A DNA stretch of 12,260 nucleotides from the NCBI GenBank assembly GCA_030691805.1, contig JAUYDP010000268.1, forward strand, positions 1-12,260, read 5' to 3'. This document shows positions 5,941 to 12,260 of the stretch, in pieces; position 1 is the stretch's first letter; the number at the start of each line of letters is the position of its first letter. This stretch comes from Dehalococcoidia bacterium (lineage in GTDB: Bacteria > Chloroflexota > Dehalococcoidia > JAUYDP01). The position numbers were made by a program, and so were the translations under genes. The notes under the pieces were generated by a model, which did no database searches, was not told the origin of the DNA, and worked only from the letters and a program-made list of their open reading frames with translations.

Positions 5941-6357
5941 TTAGCCCTTTTTCCTTCTTCTCTTCTCTGCTATTTTTAAGCGCATCAGCGAGCGAGCTAA
6001 GGAGACATCAGCGCGGGCAAGGTCCATCTCCCCAGTGCGGAAAGAGAGCCTCTCTTCTGCCCTTTTCTTGGCCTGTTCGGCCCGGGCAACGTCTATCTCC
6101 TCCTCCCGTTCCGCCGCATCGGCCAGGACCACCACCCGGTCCGGCTGGACCTCCAGGAATCCCCCCGTAATAGCCAGGCTTATTTCCTCGCTACCCTTCT
6201 TCAGGCGAAGCTCACCCAATTGTAAAGAGGTGAGCAGGGGCACGTGATGAGGCAGGATACCCAGTTGCCCATCAATGCCGGGCGCCACCACCATATCAAC
6301 TTCGTCCTGAAGGACTACCCGCTCTGCGGTGATTATTTCTATCTTAAGCTTTGACAT
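5941..6357 (-). CDS. atpC: ATP synthase F1 epsilon subunit
   Basis: Epsilon subunit of the F1 rotor stalk; it couples gamma to the c-ring and can inhibit ATP hydrolysis through its C-terminal helices. It is 138 aa, normal. The N-terminal beta-barrel holds the conserved stretch PGIDGQLGILPHHVPLLTSL, and a two-helix C-terminal domain follows. EEIDVARAEQA contains IDVARA, which fits the I(L)DxxRA motif linked to ATP binding in Bacillus-type epsilon. The tail is very basic (EKRRRKKG). The gene begins four bases after the preceding PaREP1-like gene and has no clear Shine-Dalgarno, suggesting coupled translation. In most bacteria it follows atpD directly; here two extra genes intervene. Confidence 0.95.
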   Translation of the reverse strand: MSKLKIEIITAERVVLQDEVDMVVAPGIDGQLGILPHHVPLLTSLQLGELRLKKGSEEISLAITGGFLEVQPDRVVVLADAAEREEEIDVARAEQAKKRAEERLSFRTGEMDLARADVSLARSLMRLKIAEKRRRKKG

Positions 6358-6361
6358 AAGG

Positions 6362-6742
6362 TTAAAAGACCGCGCTCTCTGAGGTTTCTACCAGTTCGAA
6401 CAGCCTGCGAACTGCCTCCCGGATCCGCTCCATATCCAGTGCTAAGTCCTCCGGCTCTAGGAAGCTCTCATAGAAGTTTGCATGGAGCTTCTCGGCCCGG
6501 CTATACGCCTCTTCGATACCTGGCTCCTTGATCTCCCGGGCTAATCCCCTGGCGAAAATGCGTAACTCCTGATGCGTTCGCAGGAGCTGCCCCTTACAAG
6601 CCGCCACTGCCTTTAGACTCTCAGCCATACTCCCCCACAAGAACTCGCTCGCCTTTTCCACGTCCCCTTCTTGGAGGGCCAAGGAGGCATTGTGGATATA
6701 GTGTAGCGCCTGCTCTTGATAAAGTTGCAATCTCTCCCGCAT
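6362..6742 (-). CDS. PaREP1/HEPN-like helical protein in the atp operon
   Basis: A 126-aa, almost entirely helical protein. Two stretches recall the PaREP1 (HEPN-like) family: EGDVEKASEFLWGSMAESLK (25-44), like the EKAWGAxAxALKA pattern, and RAEKLHANFYESFLEPEDL (82-100), like the LHxNFYExxLxxED pattern. R82 and H87 form an Rx4H spacing compatible with the HEPN ribonuclease motif, though in this subfamily the role of those residues is not established. The family assignment is by eye and moderately sure. It lies between the PepSY-like gene and atpC, co-directional and closely packed (14 bases after the previous stop, four before atpC). No ribosome site precedes the ATG; the upstream bases are pyrimidine-rich. 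No link between this family and ATP synthase is known to me. Confidence 0.8.
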   Translation of the reverse strand: MRERLQLYQEQALHYIHNASLALQEGDVEKASEFLWGSMAESLKAVAACKGQLLRTHQELRIFARGLAREIKEPGIEEAYSRAEKLHANFYESFLEPEDLALDMERIREAVRRLFELVETSESAVF

Positions 6743-6756
6743 AGGAGAGGTAGATT

Positions 6757-6999
6757 CTATCTTCTCGATTTCTTCCCTTCTTCCACAGGGACAGTATAAT
6801 CCGTTATTTCACCGGTCTTTGCGTGAATATGAACAGTTGCTATCCGTGTGACGAAGGCCCCAACGTCCAGCTTTACTTCCCACGAGTCTTCCAGGTAGCG
6901 CAAGGCTGAGATGGGCAGGGGCAACATGCGATGCCTTTTTAAGAAGCTTACCGCGATCTCTGTGGCCTGCTCCGCGGAACGGACCTCAGTCATATCCAT
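6757..6999 (-). CDS. Small PepSY-like protein in the atp operon
   Basis: An 80-aa protein with one alpha-beta domain: helix AEQATEIAVSFLKRHRM, then strands with PISALRYLEDSWEVKLDVGA and VTRIATVHIHAKTGEITDY. The pattern of a long helix, W-x-V strand, DVG turn and a last strand ending TGEI is that of soluble PepSY-like or DUF-type small domains. There is no signal peptide or membrane segment, so it is probably cytoplasmic. It starts two bases after the atpD stop (TAAGAATG), so it is very likely translated by coupling to atpD. A second ATG at 6993 is possible. Its role is unknown; position suggests co-expression with the F1 sector but does not show function in it. Confidence 0.8.
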   Translation of the reverse strand: MDMTEVRSAEQATEIAVSFLKRHRMLPLPISALRYLEDSWEVKLDVGAFVTRIATVHIHAKTGEITDYTVPVEEGKKSRR

Positions 7000-7001
7000 T
7001 C

Positions 7002-8402
7002 TTATACCACTGCTTCTGCCATCTTTTTATTCTTCTCTACGGCCTCTTCTATAGTGCCTACCATGAAGAAGGCATGCTCTGTCAGGTCATCGTGCTGTCC
7101 TTCCAGGATTGCATTGAAACCCCGCACTGTCTCCTTGGTAGGAACGTATTTGCCGGGAGTGCCGGTAAAGGCCTCGGCCACGAACATGGGCTGGGACAAG
7201 AATCGCTGAATCTTTCGTGCCCGGGACACGGTAAGCTTGTCTTCCTCGGAAAGTTCGTCTATGCCCAGAATGGCGATGATATCTTGAAGCTCCCTGTACC
7301 GCTGTAGCACCCTCTGCACGCCGCGCGCCACGTTGTAATGCTCTTCTCCCACAATTCTGGGATCCAGGATGCGGGACGTAGAACCCAGCGGGTCCACGGC
7401 AGGATAAAGGCCCTGCTCGGCAATGGACCGCTCCAACGCAATCACGGCATCCAGGTGGCCGAAGGTGGTCGCAACGCCAGGGTCGGTGTAGTCATCGGCT
7501 GGGACGTAGATGGCCTGGAACGAGGTGATGGATCCCCGCTTGGTGGAGGTTATTCGCTCCTCCAGGTCCCCAATCTCCGTGGCCAATGTGGGCTGGTATC
7601 CGACGGCCGAGGGCATCCGCCCCAGGAGGGCCGAGACCTCCATTCCAGCCAGAGTGTAACGGTAGATGTTGTCTATAAAGAGCAAGACGTCCTGGCCCTC
7701 CACGTCCCGGAAGTACTCCGCCATAGTCAGGCCGGTCAGTCCGACCCTGAAACGCACTCCAGGAGGCTCGTTCATCTGGCCGAAGGTCATGACGGTCTTA
7801 TCTATAACCCCCGACTCCTGCATTTCCTGCCAGAGGTCATTTCCCTCTCTGGAGCGCTCGCCGACACCGGAGAACACGGAGAATCCGCCGTGCTCCGTGG
7901 CGATATTGCGGATTAGCTCCATAATGATAACTGTTTTACCGACCCCGGCGCCGCCGTAGGCGCCCACTTTGCCGCCACGGGTGAACGGGGCAATGAGGTC
8001 AATTACCTTTATCCCAGTCTCCAGGACCTGAGATGTCGTTTCCTGCTCATGGAACGGGGGAGGCGCCCGGTGGATAGGCCAGTGCTCCGAGGCTTCGACC
8101 GGTCCACGGTTATCAATGGGCTCGCCCAGGACATTGAAAAGACGGCCCAACGTGGCCCGGCCTACCGGCACGGCTATCGGCCCGCCGGTGTCGGTAGCCT
8201 CGGCCCCCCTTTGCGTGCCATCCGTCGGGCCCATGGCCAGACATCGCACCCAGTTGTTGCCCAGGTGCTGCTGAACCTCTAGGACCAGCTTGCCGTCGGC
8301 GGTTGGTATCTCAAGGGCGTTGCGGAGGGAAGGAAGCTCCTCCGGCGGAAACTCCACGTCCACCACGGTGCCGATGATCTGTATTACTTTGCCTTTTGCC
8401 AT
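7002..8402 (-). CDS. atpD: ATP synthase F1 beta subunit
   Basis: Catalytic beta subunit of F1. It is 466 aa, normal. Walker A is GGAGVGKT (150-157), GERSREGNDL (181-190) carries the catalytic glutamate, Walker B is VLLFIDN (239-245) and VSALLGRMPSAVGYQPTLAT (256-275) is intact. All catalytic residues appear present. The region normally reading DPAPATTFAHLDAT then LSR is DPGVATTFGHLDAV then LERSIAEQG (308-331), a visible departure from the common catch-loop sequence, and DNIYRYTLAG replaces the usual DNIFRFTQAG. These look like lineage features, as the surrounding core is intact. The start has a good ribosome site, AGGAGAT, seven bases before the ATG. It follows the two winged-helix-like genes by 56 bases and precedes the PepSY-like gene by two. 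Confidence 0.97.
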   Translation of the reverse strand: MAKGKVIQIIGTVVDVEFPPEELPSLRNALEIPTADGKLVLEVQQHLGNNWVRCLAMGPTDGTQRGAEATDTGGPIAVPVGRATLGRLFNVLGEPIDNRGPVEASEHWPIHRAPPPFHEQETTSQVLETGIKVIDLIAPFTRGGKVGAYGGAGVGKTVIIMELIRNIATEHGGFSVFSGVGERSREGNDLWQEMQESGVIDKTVMTFGQMNEPPGVRFRVGLTGLTMAEYFRDVEGQDVLLFIDNIYRYTLAGMEVSALLGRMPSAVGYQPTLATEIGDLEERITSTKRGSITSFQAIYVPADDYTDPGVATTFGHLDAVIALERSIAEQGLYPAVDPLGSTSRILDPRIVGEEHYNVARGVQRVLQRYRELQDIIAILGIDELSEEDKLTVSRARKIQRFLSQPMFVAEAFTGTPGKYVPTKETVRGFNAILEGQHDDLTEHAFFMVGTIEEAVEKNKKMAEAVV

Positions 8403-8458
8403 AAGTGCTATCTCCTGTTCGTCAGGTCTTGCCTAAAAGGGCGGATCTTCCTCACTTA

Positions 8459-8830
8459 TCATCTAGAAGGTAATGGCCGCCGGTACAAGTAATAACTCGT
8501 GCCCGATGCGATCCGCTCCTCAGTGGTGCGCAGTTGGGCAAGTTTCTCCAAGGCACGATCTATGGCTCGATCATCCTCCTTATAGGCGCGCTCTTTCTCC
8601 AACTGCACCCAATCAACCGTTCCTATATCAGGTTGGCCCCCTCCCCTTCGGATGTCAGCGCTGCGCAGCCCTTCAAGTTCTGCAGGGATGGGGTGCAACG
8701 CTTGCTTCAATTCGATTGTGCTGAATGCCTCATCTTTGTGTTCAGCCAGGAATGCGTGGATCGTTTTCATCCACTCCTCGATTCGGCTTTCTACGGCCAG
8801 ATCAAATTGCTTTCTCGTGATGGGCATCAT
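8459..8830 (-). CDS. Winged-helix-like small protein in the atp operon (second copy)
   Basis: A 123-aa protein of no family I can name. It begins MPITRKQF, has a helical N-terminal part with FLAEHKDEAFSTIELKQAL (about 28-46), a charged linker rich in Gly/Arg, and a C-terminal helix-plus-hairpin ending SGTSYYLYRRP. Helix, helix and Tyr-rich wing suggest a winged-helix fold, but no DNA target is known. It is a paralogue of the gene just upstream: both start MP(I/V)(S/T)R followed by two charged or polar residues and F, align without gaps over the 19 residues ending at the AL of KQAL/RSAL, share RALE and end YY-x-YRRP. Its ATG overlaps the upstream stop (ATGA). The AGGAGG site is two bases from the first ATG and five from the second, so the start may be 8827. 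Confidence 0.78.
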   Translation of the reverse strand: MMPITRKQFDLAVESRIEEWMKTIHAFLAEHKDEAFSTIELKQALHPIPAELEGLRSADIRRGGGQPDIGTVDWVQLEKERAYKEDDRAIDRALEKLAQLRTTEERIASGTSYYLYRRPLPSR

Positions 8831-9039
8831 CCCCTCCTACCACCCGGCGGCCTTCGGTAAACATAGTATGCTACCTCTCCCAGGGTCGCTGACTCGATTT
8901 TGCCCTCTTCCTCTAGAGCGCGCATAACCTCTCTTAGGACCTCTGCGCTTAGCTTTCTATCAGAAGCTAAAGCCGAACGTATTTCCTCGAGAGTGTATGC
9001 ACTATTAAAACGAACACGAAGGAACTGAGCACCGCCCAA
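8827..9039 (-). CDS. Winged-helix-like protein, frameshifted first copy (intact 3' frame)
   Basis: A 70-codon frame from TTG 9039 that looks like the C-terminal two thirds of a longer protein. It reads FLRVRFNSAYTLEEIRSAL, then the recognition-type helix SAEVLREVMRALEEEGKI and the wing GEVAYYVYRRP. The nominal N-terminus (LGGAQ) is not family-like: the paralogue downstream continues upstream of the matching FL into a domain starting MPITRKQF. That missing start is present here in the other frame at 9086-9022 (MPVSREEF). So the original gene probably ran 9086 to 8827 and lost one frame near 9030-9020. The TTG may still be used, since a GGAGG lies 14 bases upstream, giving a shortened protein. 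Sequencing error or programmed slippage are alternatives; I see no classic slippery heptamer. Confidence 0.62.
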   Translation of the reverse strand: MGGAQFLRVRFNSAYTLEEIRSALASDRKLSAEVLREVMRALEEEGKIESATLGEVAYYVYRRPPGGRRG

Positions 9040-9086
9040 TGGGGATCAATCTCCCTCCCCTTGAATTCCTCACGGCTAACGGGCAT
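9022..9086 (-). pseudogene. Displaced 5' end of the first winged-helix-like gene
   Basis: Minus-strand ATG at 9086-9084 opens a frame reading MPVSREEFKGREIDPHWAVL, which matches the start of the downstream paralogue (MPITRKQF, later a Trp followed by a hydrophobic helix). It then runs out of family resemblance and stops about 20 codons later. Its continuation lies in the frame of the 8827-9039 gene, one base back. No clear ribosome site precedes the ATG. The 95 bases between atpG and the TTG at 9039 hold nothing else. Confidence 0.6.
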
Positions 9087-9134
9087 GGCCCGAAGATATC
9101 TTGCATCGAACAAGCGAGATTAGCAAGTATCTCC

Positions 9135-9992
9135 CTAACCCAATGCCGCGGCTCCACCCACGATGTCCAGCAATTCCTTGGTGATGGCCTCCTGCCGGAC
9201 CTTGTTATAGGTGAGGGTTAAGTCCTCAATAAGCTCTTTGGCGTTCTCCGTAGCGTTTCGCATGGCTACCATACGCGCCGAGTGCTCGCTGGAAATGTGC
9301 TCAAGGACGGCCTGGTACACCTCCATCTCTACAAAGCGGGGCAAGAGCCGGTCCAGGACGGCTGCGGGGCTTGGCTCATACAGGAACTCAACCAGATAGG
9401 TTCCACCTGGATGCAGCGGCTCCACCGGCAAGAGCCGCTGGATTACCGGCCGCTGCGTAATGGTGCTAACAAACTCGGTATAAGCCAGGTAGACCTGGTC
9501 AACCCGGCCGCTGAGATAGTCATCTATGACTATGCGCGCGACAGGCGCTATGTCCAGCAGACCCGGCTGGTCTCCAAGGGCGGTGAACTCCGCCCTCACA
9601 TCCCGACCGTAACGCACCATGAACTCCCGCCCCTTGCGCCCGATGTTGACGACGCTTACCGGGACCTTCTGTTCCAACATGAAAGCGGCGGCGCGCCGGT
9701 TCATGTTGGCGTTCAGGCCACCACAAAGGCCCCGGTCGGCTGTGATATGGACTACGCCTATCCGCTGTGGGGAGCGGTGCTCCAGCAATGGATGGAGCGC
9801 CTCCCCCGGCGGCAACTGGGCCGCCAAGTGCCCCAGCAACTCATTCATCTTAAGGGCGAACGGACGGCTTGCCAGTACGCGCTGCTGGGCCTTCCTCATC
9901 TTGGAGGAGGCCACCATCTCCATAGCCTTGGTTATTCTGGATGTATTGCTTATGCTCTTGATACGCCTTTTTATGAGGCGGATGGTGGACAC
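9135..9992 (-). CDS. atpG: ATP synthase F1 gamma subunit
   Basis: Central rotor shaft of F1. It is 285 aa, normal. The N-terminal coiled-coil helix RRIKSISNTSRITKAMEMVA and SSKMRKAQQRV, the conserved ITADRGLCGGLNANMNR (83-99) and the C-terminal coiled-coil ARMVAMRNATENAKELIEDL then LTLTYNKVRQEAITKELLDI are all intact. The start is GTG (9992-9990), supported by AAGAGGAG placed directly after the atpA stop. It is followed, unusually, by two small winged-helix-like genes before atpD. Confidence 0.96.
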   Translation of the reverse strand: MSTIRLIKRRIKSISNTSRITKAMEMVASSKMRKAQQRVLASRPFALKMNELLGHLAAQLPPGEALHPLLEHRSPQRIGVVHITADRGLCGGLNANMNRRAAAFMLEQKVPVSVVNIGRKGREFMVRYGRDVRAEFTALGDQPGLLDIAPVARIVIDDYLSGRVDQVYLAYTEFVSTITQRPVIQRLLPVEPLHPGGTYLVEFLYEPSPAAVLDRLLPRFVEMEVYQAVLEHISSEHSARMVAMRNATENAKELIEDLTLTYNKVRQEAITKELLDIVGGAAALG

Positions 9993-10004
9993 AGAGCGCT
10001 CCTC

Positions 10005-11513
10005 TTAAACAACTGTCTTCTTGAACTCCTGGATGGCAGCCTTTAGACCGTCCTCCGCGGAAGGACTAATCTTCTTCTCCTGGGCGATAGCCCGTCCAAC
10101 CTCCGGGTGACTGCTGTCCATGAACCGGTAGAATGCTATCTCAAAGTCCTTGACCTTCTCTACTGGAACGTCATCCATATGGCCGTTGGTAACGGCATAA
10201 AGGACCATTACCTGCTTTTCCAACGGCATAGGCTCGTACTGAGGCTGTTTCAGTATCTCGGTAATCCGCTGACCTCTCTGTAACCGTGCGAGTGTAGCTT
10301 TGTCCAGGTCTCCGGTGCCGAACTGGGCGAAAGCGGCCAATTCTCGGAACTGGGCCAGGTCAAGCCGCAACGCTCCGGCCACCTTCTTCATGGCCGTCGT
10401 CTGGGCCTTGCCACCTACCCGGGATACGGAAAGGCCCACGTTCAGGGCCGGCCGGGTGCCGGCATAGAACAGGTCCGCCTCCAGGTATATCTGCCCGTCA
10501 GTGATCGAGATGACATTAGTCGGGATATAGGCGGACACGTCGCCTGCCTGGGTCTCGATGATAGGCAACGCCGTAAGAGAGCCTCCGCCCAACTCCTTCG
10601 ATAACCTGGCCGCTCGCTCCAGAAGCCGGCTGTGAAGATAGAAGACGTCTCCGGGGTAAGCCTCCCTTCCTGGGGGCCTGCGTAGAAGAAGCGAGATCTG
10701 CCGGTAGGCCCAGGCGTGCTTGGAGAGGTCGTCGTAGACGATCATGGCGTCCTTCCCGTTCTCCATGAAGTACTCGCCCATGGCGCAGCCGGAATAGGGG
10801 GCCAGGTACTGAAGGGCTGCCGGGTCGGAAGCGTTAGCGGCGACCACGATGGTATGACCCATGGCGCCATGCTGCTCCAACGTGCCCACCAACTGGGCCA
10901 CCTTGGATGCCTTCTGTCCGACAGCCACGTAGATGCAGGTCAGGTCTCCGCCCTTCTGATTGATGATAGTGTCAATGGCGATGGCCGTCTTCCCCGTCGA
11001 GCGGTCGCCGATGATAAGCTCTCGCTGGCCCCGACCAATGGGGATCATGCTGTCAATGGCCTTGATTCCCGTCTGAACCGGCGTGTCCACGGACTGTCGA
11101 ACTGCCACGCCTGGTGCAATCCTTTCTACCGGCCGGAACACATCCGTCTTGATAGGCCCCCTGTTGTCCAGGGGAATCCCCAGGGCATCCACCACCCGGC
11201 CAATCAGGGCGTCACCCACCGGCACCTGTGCTATCCGTCCCGTGGTCCGGACCTCATCGCCTTCTCGTATACCGGTGAAATCCCCCAGTAAGACTGCGCC
11301 AACACTCTCCTCCTCCAGGTTGAGGGCCAGTCCCATAACCCCGTTGGAGAATTCCAGAAGCTCTCCGGCTTTGGCTCCCGCCAGTCCGTAGATGCGAGCG
11401 ATGCCGTCTCCCACTTCCACCACTGTTCCTACGTCCACAGCGGTAACAGGAGCGCCAAACTGTTCAATCTGCTGTTTGATAATGGAGGTGATCTCCTCCG
11501 GTCTTGCCACCAT
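10005..11513 (-). CDS. atpA: ATP synthase F1 alpha subunit
   Basis: Regulatory, non-catalytic nucleotide-binding subunit of F1. It is 502 aa, normal. The P-loop is GDRSTGKT (169-176), where most bacteria have GDRQTGKT, so Gln is replaced by Ser. The mid region ALQYLAPYSGCAMGEYF and the arginine-finger segment GLSVSRVGGKAQTTAMKKVA are present. The C-terminal helical domain is complete. The ribosome site AGGGAGGACTGAAAG before the ATG is strong. It follows atpH by 38 bases. Confidence 0.97.
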   Translation of the reverse strand: MVARPEEITSIIKQQIEQFGAPVTAVDVGTVVEVGDGIARIYGLAGAKAGELLEFSNGVMGLALNLEEESVGAVLLGDFTGIREGDEVRTTGRIAQVPVGDALIGRVVDALGIPLDNRGPIKTDVFRPVERIAPGVAVRQSVDTPVQTGIKAIDSMIPIGRGQRELIIGDRSTGKTAIAIDTIINQKGGDLTCIYVAVGQKASKVAQLVGTLEQHGAMGHTIVVAANASDPAALQYLAPYSGCAMGEYFMENGKDAMIVYDDLSKHAWAYRQISLLLRRPPGREAYPGDVFYLHSRLLERAARLSKELGGGSLTALPIIETQAGDVSAYIPTNVISITDGQIYLEADLFYAGTRPALNVGLSVSRVGGKAQTTAMKKVAGALRLDLAQFRELAAFAQFGTGDLDKATLARLQRGQRITEILKQPQYEPMPLEKQVMVLYAVTNGHMDDVPVEKVKDFEIAFYRFMDSSHPEVGRAIAQEKKISPSAEDGLKAAIQEFKKTVV

Positions 11514-11551
11514 CTTTCAGTCCTCCCTATCCCCGGCGCAGCATCGGCGGC

Positions 11552-12088
11552 CTAGGCGGCGCCCGATAACTCCGCTCGGAGGGCTTTCAACTTGCTTATA
11601 ACGCTGCCATCTAAGACCCTGTCGCCTATTCGGGCTACCAGGCCGCCCAGAATGACCGGATCAACCTTCATTTTCAGAATAATCCTCTTGCCGGTAATCT
11701 CTGAGAGGCGCTGGGCCATACGTTCCTGGTCGTTCTCTGCCAGAGGAACGGCGGTTGTAACCTCGGCAATCTCACCTCCCCTTTCAGCATTTAGAAGCCG
11801 CTGATAAGAATCGCGAATCTGCTCGATGAAAGGGGCGCGCTCCTTGCTGATAAGCAGATCAACGAAGCTGGCGAAGTAGGGATTACGATCGCCCAGAAAG
11901 CGCCGCACCAGGTCTCGCTTGGTCGAGAAGGAGATCTTTGGGTTGTCCATGGCTTTCGCCAGGGCTGCATGCATCAGGACTTTTGACACTTCGTCCAGGT
12001 CAGTCTGAAACTGGTCCAGTAATTCCTTCTCTTTACCTACCTCAAAAAGGGCCTGAGCATAACGCTTTGCTACCGCGCCTTTAAGCAA
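11552..12088 (-). CDS. atpH: ATP synthase F1 delta subunit
   Basis: Peripheral-stalk subunit that caps F1 and binds the b subunit. It is 178 aa, normal. The N-terminal helical domain starts AVAKRYAQALFEVGKE and includes NPYFASFVDLLISKERAPFI; the C-terminal part ends with the family motif DPVILGGLVARIGDRVLDGS then VISKLKALRAEL. The start is TTG (12088-12086): no ATG or GTG lies in frame before a TAG eight codons upstream, and GAGGT sits seven bases before the TTG. It is the first recognisable gene of the minus-strand run. The usual upstream neighbour atpF does not end in the 172 bases left in the window. Confidence 0.94.
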   Translation of the reverse strand: MLKGAVAKRYAQALFEVGKEKELLDQFQTDLDEVSKVLMHAALAKAMDNPKISFSTKRDLVRRFLGDRNPYFASFVDLLISKERAPFIEQIRDSYQRLLNAERGGEIAEVTTAVPLAENDQERMAQRLSEITGKRIILKMKVDPVILGGLVARIGDRVLDGSVISKLKALRAELSGAA

Positions 12089-12260
12089 TTGCCGTACCTC
12101 TGATTCATGTCGTTGCTATGAAAATACCGGCTGGCGCCTTCGGCCACCACCATGCTAGCAAAGACATTTTCATCCTTCGTGGTGTCCTATGCAAGTAGGA
12201 CATGATGATTCTGAGCCGGAGCGGAGCCGCATACCAGGTTACGATGGGCCGCGCTGCAGC
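12089..12260. other. Upstream region of atpH, no atpF end found
   Basis: All three minus-strand frames were read. None gives the charged helical C-terminus of the b subunit. One frame is open from the window edge to a TGA at 12112-12110, but its peptide (with SLLAWWWPKAPAGIF) resembles nothing. A weak promoter-like pair lies on the minus strand just after the inverted repeat: TTGCAT and GAAAAT with 17 bases between. A plus-strand ATG at 12245 could begin a divergent gene but is cut by the edge. Confidence 0.45.
12183..12202. promoter_or_regulatory. Perfect inverted repeat upstream of atpH
   Basis: TGTCCTA (12183-12189) and TAGGACA (12196-12202) are perfect 7-bp arms around the 6-base spacer TGCAAG. 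No T-tract follows on either strand, so it is not a terminator. The size and spacing suit a dimeric repressor operator about 95 bases before the atpH start. The binding protein is unknown. Confidence 0.45.

Noticed and set aside
9282..10046. 254-codon plus-strand open frame opposite atpG
   Set aside because: It is antisense to a well conserved gamma subunit and its peptide shows no family features. The same applies to the long plus-strand frames opposite atpA, atpD, murA and mreB.
12109..12260. Minus-strand open frame to the window edge as the end of atpF
   Set aside because: The peptide (SLLAWWWPKAPAGIF and so on) lacks the charged, helical b-subunit character.

Overview
The window looks like bacterial chromosome from a Chloroflexota-type organism, perhaps Dehalococcoidia. 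That placement is inferred from gene content and protein style: an F1 operon, menaquinone methyltransferase, Rex, the HNH family and the toxin-antitoxin type. No rRNA or other marker gene confirms it. Coding is dense from about 1.8 kb onward. The first 1.8 kb is a decaying accessory patch.

Region 1 (1-1800) is mostly wreckage with one live-looking module. On the minus strand a two-gene toxin-antitoxin unit (DUF4258-type toxin, then a YgiT/MqsA-type zinc-finger plus HTH antitoxin) has a near-consensus promoter whose -10 box lies inside a perfect palindrome. It is flanked by two dead genes: a winged-helix regulator with several in-frame stops and a frameshift, and the C-terminal end of an ABC-2 permease with a frameshift.

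Region 2 (1758-3600, plus strand) holds an HNH endonuclease gene, then a strong promoter driving a structured leader or small RNA that ends in an intrinsic terminator, then menG (ubiE) overlapping the start of rex. The RNA has a long closing stem, a possible pseudoknot and a possible terminator/antiterminator switch. It matches no riboswitch class I can name and is the best candidate here for something undescribed. Rex keeps only its DNA-binding domain: homology stops exactly where the convergent mreB gene ends.

Region 3 (12088 down to 3599, minus strand) is one long co-directional run: atpH-atpA-atpG-[two winged-helix-like genes]-atpD-[PepSY-like gene, PaREP1/HEPN-like gene]-atpC-murA-mreB. 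It encodes the delta, alpha, gamma, beta and epsilon subunits of F1 plus the first committed enzyme of peptidoglycan synthesis and the rod-shape actin. Four non-ATPase genes interrupt the usual order at two junctions. The first inserted gene is frameshifted, and its missing start can be found upstream by comparison with its neighbour and paralogue. MurA carries Asp in place of the catalytic-loop Cys, which predicts fosfomycin insensitivity. The 172 bases upstream of atpH do not encode the end of atpF. They hold a perfect 7+7 inverted repeat instead.
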